DNA from: JAEDES01 sp964470055
Lineage (GTDB): Bacteria > Bacillota_I > Bacilli_A > RF39 > UBA660
DNA: 23,097 bases
Direction: 5' to 3'
NCBI GenBank assembly: GCA_964470055.1
Contig: CAYXZZ010000020.1
Span: 1-23,097 of the forward strand
The translations under genes and the position numbers were made by a program. Below, one piece after another: positions 20,590 through 23,097 of this stretch (within the stretch, counting starts at the first letter, position 1; each line of letters begins with the position of its first letter). The notes under the pieces were generated by a model. The model made no database searches, had not been told where the DNA came from, and saw only the letters and a list, made by a program, of their open reading frames with translations.

Positions 20590-23079
20590 ATGAAGTTTTT
20601 AAGAAAATTATTCGATCATGAATACAAAGAATTAAAAAGATTTACTGCCATAGCAGATCAAATAGTTGCTTTAGATGAAGAATATTCAAAATTAACAGAT
20701 AAAGAACTACAAGCAAAAACAGAAGAATTTAAAAAGAGATTAGCAGATGGTGCAACACTAGATGATATTTTAGTTGAAGCCTTTGCAACAGCAAGAGAAG
20801 CCGCATTTCGTGTTATAGGTGAAAAACATTACTATGTTCAAATTCTAGGTGGATTAGCTATTCACTATGGAAATATCGCTGAAATGAAAACCGGTGAAGG
20901 AAAAACATTAACAAGTGTCCTTCCAGCATATTTAAATGCCCTATCAGGAGAAGGTGTTCACATTATTACAGTCAATGAATATTTAGCAGGGCGTGATGCT
21001 GAATGGATGGGTGGAATTCACAGATTTTTAGGTTTAACAGTTGGTGTTAATAGAAGAGATATGAATTCTAAAGAAAAGCAAGAAGCATACGCATGTGATA
21101 TTTTATATTCAACAAACAATGAAATTGGATTTGATTATTTAAGAGATAATATGGTTGTTCGTAAAGAAGAAAGAGTTCAAAGAAAACTTTGCTTTGCCAT
21201 TATCGATGAAGTTGACTCTGTTTTAATCGACGAAGCCAGAACACCATTAATTATTTCAGGGGGTGAAATGAAAAGTGCCAATTTATATATTGACGCCGAC
21301 CGTTTTGCCAAAGGATTGAAAGAAAATAAAGATTATATCTACGATGAAAAAACAAAAAATGTTAATTTGACAGAAGCAGGTTCAGATAAAGCCGAAAAAA
21401 CATTCCATATAGATAATTTATATGATGTAGACAATGCCTCATTACTACACTACTTAAATCAAGCACTACGTGCAAACTACTCAATGAAAAAAGATGTTGA
21501 TTATGTTGTTCAAGAAGGTGAAGTAATTATTGTTGACCAATTCACAGGTCGTTTAATGAAAGGTAGAGCCTACTCCGAAGGATTACATCAAGCAATTGAA
21601 GCCAAAGAAGGGGTTAACATTAATCAAGAAACTAAAACTTTAGCGACAATTACTTTCCAAAACTTATTCAGAATGTATAAGAAATTATCAGGAATGACCG
21701 GTACTGCCAAAACAGAAGAAGAAGAATTTAGGAATATTTATAACATGTATGTTATTGAAATTCCAACTAATAAAGAAGTAATTCGTATTGATGCACCAGA
21801 CTTAGTGTATGCTACTAAAGAGGCAAAGTATAAGGCATTAATCGCTTTTGTTAAAGAGCGTTATGAAAAAGGACAACCTGTTCTTATTGGTACAATTGCT
21901 ATTGAAACAAGTGAATTAATTAGTAAATTATTAAAACAAGCACACATACCACATGAAGTATTAAATGCTAAAAACCATGAAAGAGAAGCAGAAATTATTT
22001 CAAAAATTGGTAGTCAAAAGTCAGTAACTATTGCAACCAATATGGCCGGACGTGGTACTGATATTAAATTATCTAATGAAATAAGAGAATTAGGTGGACT
22101 ATGTGTTGTTGGTACAGAACGTCACGAATCACGCCGCATTGATAACCAATTACGTGGACGTTCAGGACGTCAAGGAGACCCTGGATATACTCAATTTTTT
22201 GTATCTATGAAAGACGACTTAATGGTACGTTTTGGTTCAGACAGAATTTCAGAAATGATGAGTACCATGGGCTTAGGAGATCAAGCAATCCAAAGTAAAA
22301 CTTTCACTAATTCTTTAACAACAGCCCAAAAAAGAGTGGAAGGAAACAATTTTGATATACGTAAATCATTACTTCAATATGATGATGTAATGAATAATCA
22401 AAGAGAAATCATTTATGAAAAAAGAAATACAATTTTAGATAGTGAGTCAATTCATGAAATGGTTTTAAAATCATTTAAAAATCATATTCAAGATTTAGTT
22501 AACTCTCATCTTTATCCAGAAGGACATCTAACAGATGAAGACTTTGAAGAAATTGTAGAATTTGCTAATGAAAATTTATTGAAAAAAGACATTACAAAAG
22601 AAGACATCAACGACTTATCCGCTGACGGAGCCATATCTAAACTTTATGAAATGGTAATTGAAGAATATGAAGCAAAATTAAAAGATATTCCACAAGCAGT
22701 AACAGATGAATTCGAGAAAGTAATTACATTACAAGTATTAGACAATTATTGGATGGAACATATTAACACAATGTCTCATTTAAGAGAAGGAATTCACTTA
22801 CGTGGATACGCTCAAGAAGATCCGCTTAGAGCATACACAATGGAAGGATTTGATTTATTTGATGCAATGATGCAAAAAATAGATAAAGATGTTTCAATTT
22901 TCTTGCTAAAAGCAGAAATTCGTCACAATGTCGAAAGAAAAACAGTTTCTAAAAAACAAATAACAAATGACGTTAAAGAAGAGACAAAGAAAATTCCAAA
23001 ACGTGTAAATAAAATCGGTCGAAACGATCCATGCCCATGTGGTTCGGGAAAAAAATATAAACAATGCTGTGGAAAGTAG
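20590..23079 (+). CDS. secA: Preprotein translocase ATPase SecA
   Basis: An 829-aa motor that drives unfolded preproteins through SecYEG. NBD1 has the Walker A sequence MKTGEGKT (99-106), Walker B/DEAD-like IIDEVDSVLIDEARTPLI, and the SecA signature VITVNEYLA-type region; a preprotein cross-linking domain follows. NBD2 contains TNMAGRGTDIKL and RQLRGRSGRQGD-type motifs (here NQLRGRSGRQGDPG). The C-terminal SEC-C zinc site NDPCPCGSGKKYKQCCG (C815, C817, C826, C827), which binds SecB or ribosomes in other species, ends the protein. The gene is complete; the 18 bases after it hold nothing I can call. Confidence 0.97.
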   Translation: MKFLRKLFDHEYKELKRFTAIADQIVALDEEYSKLTDKELQAKTEEFKKRLADGATLDDILVEAFATAREAAFRVIGEKHYYVQILGGLAIHYGNIAEMKTGEGKTLTSVLPAYLNALSGEGVHIITVNEYLAGRDAEWMGGIHRFLGLTVGVNRRDMNSKEKQEAYACDILYSTNNEIGFDYLRDNMVVRKEERVQRKLCFAIIDEVDSVLIDEARTPLIISGGEMKSANLYIDADRFAKGLKENKDYIYDEKTKNVNLTEAGSDKAEKTFHIDNLYDVDNASLLHYLNQALRANYSMKKDVDYVVQEGEVIIVDQFTGRLMKGRAYSEGLHQAIEAKEGVNINQETKTLATITFQNLFRMYKKLSGMTGTAKTEEEEFRNIYNMYVIEIPTNKEVIRIDAPDLVYATKEAKYKALIAFVKERYEKGQPVLIGTIAIETSELISKLLKQAHIPHEVLNAKNHEREAEIISKIGSQKSVTIATNMAGRGTDIKLSNEIRELGGLCVVGTERHESRRIDNQLRGRSGRQGDPGYTQFFVSMKDDLMVRFGSDRISEMMSTMGLGDQAIQSKTFTNSLTTAQKRVEGNNFDIRKSLLQYDDVMNNQREIIYEKRNTILDSESIHEMVLKSFKNHIQDLVNSHLYPEGHLTDEDFEEIVEFANENLLKKDITKEDINDLSADGAISKLYEMVIEEYEAKLKDIPQAVTDEFEKVITLQVLDNYWMEHINTMSHLREGIHLRGYAQEDPLRAYTMEGFDLFDAMMQKIDKDVSIFLLKAEIRHNVERKTVSKKQITNDVKEETKKIPKRVNKIGRNDPCPCGSGKKYKQCCGK

Positions 23080-23097
23080 CATAAAATAAGGGAAAAC

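Noticed and set aside
1..23097. Mollicute genetic code (UGA = Trp)
   Set aside because: All Trp codons in recognised motifs are TGG, no gene has an internal TGA, and the agrA homologue ends with TGA.
1..23097. tRNA or rRNA genes, CRISPR arrays, insertion sequences, prophage or att sites
   Set aside because: I saw no cloverleaf-like CCA-ending structure, no regularly spaced direct repeats, no transposase and no integrase.

Overview
This 23.1-kb window is AT-rich chromosomal DNA. It looks like a small-genome, low-GC Firmicute of the Bacilli / Erysipelotrichia / RF39-like gut lineages. The evidence is a strong A/T bias in third codon positions, Shine-Dalgarno sequences of the GGAGGTGA type, an RNA polymerase delta subunit, a Gram-positive wall gene set (class A PBP, MurA, a TagO/WecA-type enzyme), and endospore genes (spoIIR, spoIIQ). 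UGA appears to be a stop: the agrA homologue ends in TGA and every visible Trp is TGG. The mollicute code is therefore not supported, although several features are mollicute-like. I cannot name the species.

Layout. Positions 1-3664 are on the minus strand: a possible gene start at the left edge, pta, a lemA-family gene and a class A PBP. From 3777 to 18649 almost everything is on the plus strand: a DUF1934 gene and argS; rpoE (delta); prfA-prmC-spoIIR; fba-murA; an SGNH-fold protein; rpmE; an unknown gene followed by rpiB and a DUF1146 gene; spoIIQ; an mreB/mbl-type gene; a TagO/WecA-type transferase; and an AgrA/AgrC-type two-component pair. A convergent minus-strand pair, agrB-agrD, follows (18666-19424). 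The plus strand then resumes with csp, hpf and secA. Most units are bounded by hairpin-plus-U-run terminators and preceded by extended -10 promoters.

How the genes fit together. Most of the window is housekeeping: acetate metabolism, wall synthesis and cell shape, translation and release-factor modification, glycolysis, the pentose phosphate pathway, ribosome hibernation and secretion. The order resembles the B. subtilis pta-to-secA chromosome arm with most intervening genes removed. Set into this backbone is a complete agr-like peptide quorum-sensing cassette: AgrB protease, a 39-aa AgrD precursor, AgrC kinase and AgrA regulator. The wiring is unusual, with agrA before agrC, and agrAC converging on agrBD across one shared terminator. 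The agrD gene has a consensus Shine-Dalgarno sequence and a clear leader / Cys-core / DEP layout.

Other notable points are an SGNH-fold protein with its Ser, Asp and His catalytic residues all replaced, a SpoIIQ with a degenerate metal site behind a sigma-F-like promoter, a spoIIR whose Shine-Dalgarno lies inside a terminator-like hairpin, and a perfect 44-bp palindrome upstream of agrB.
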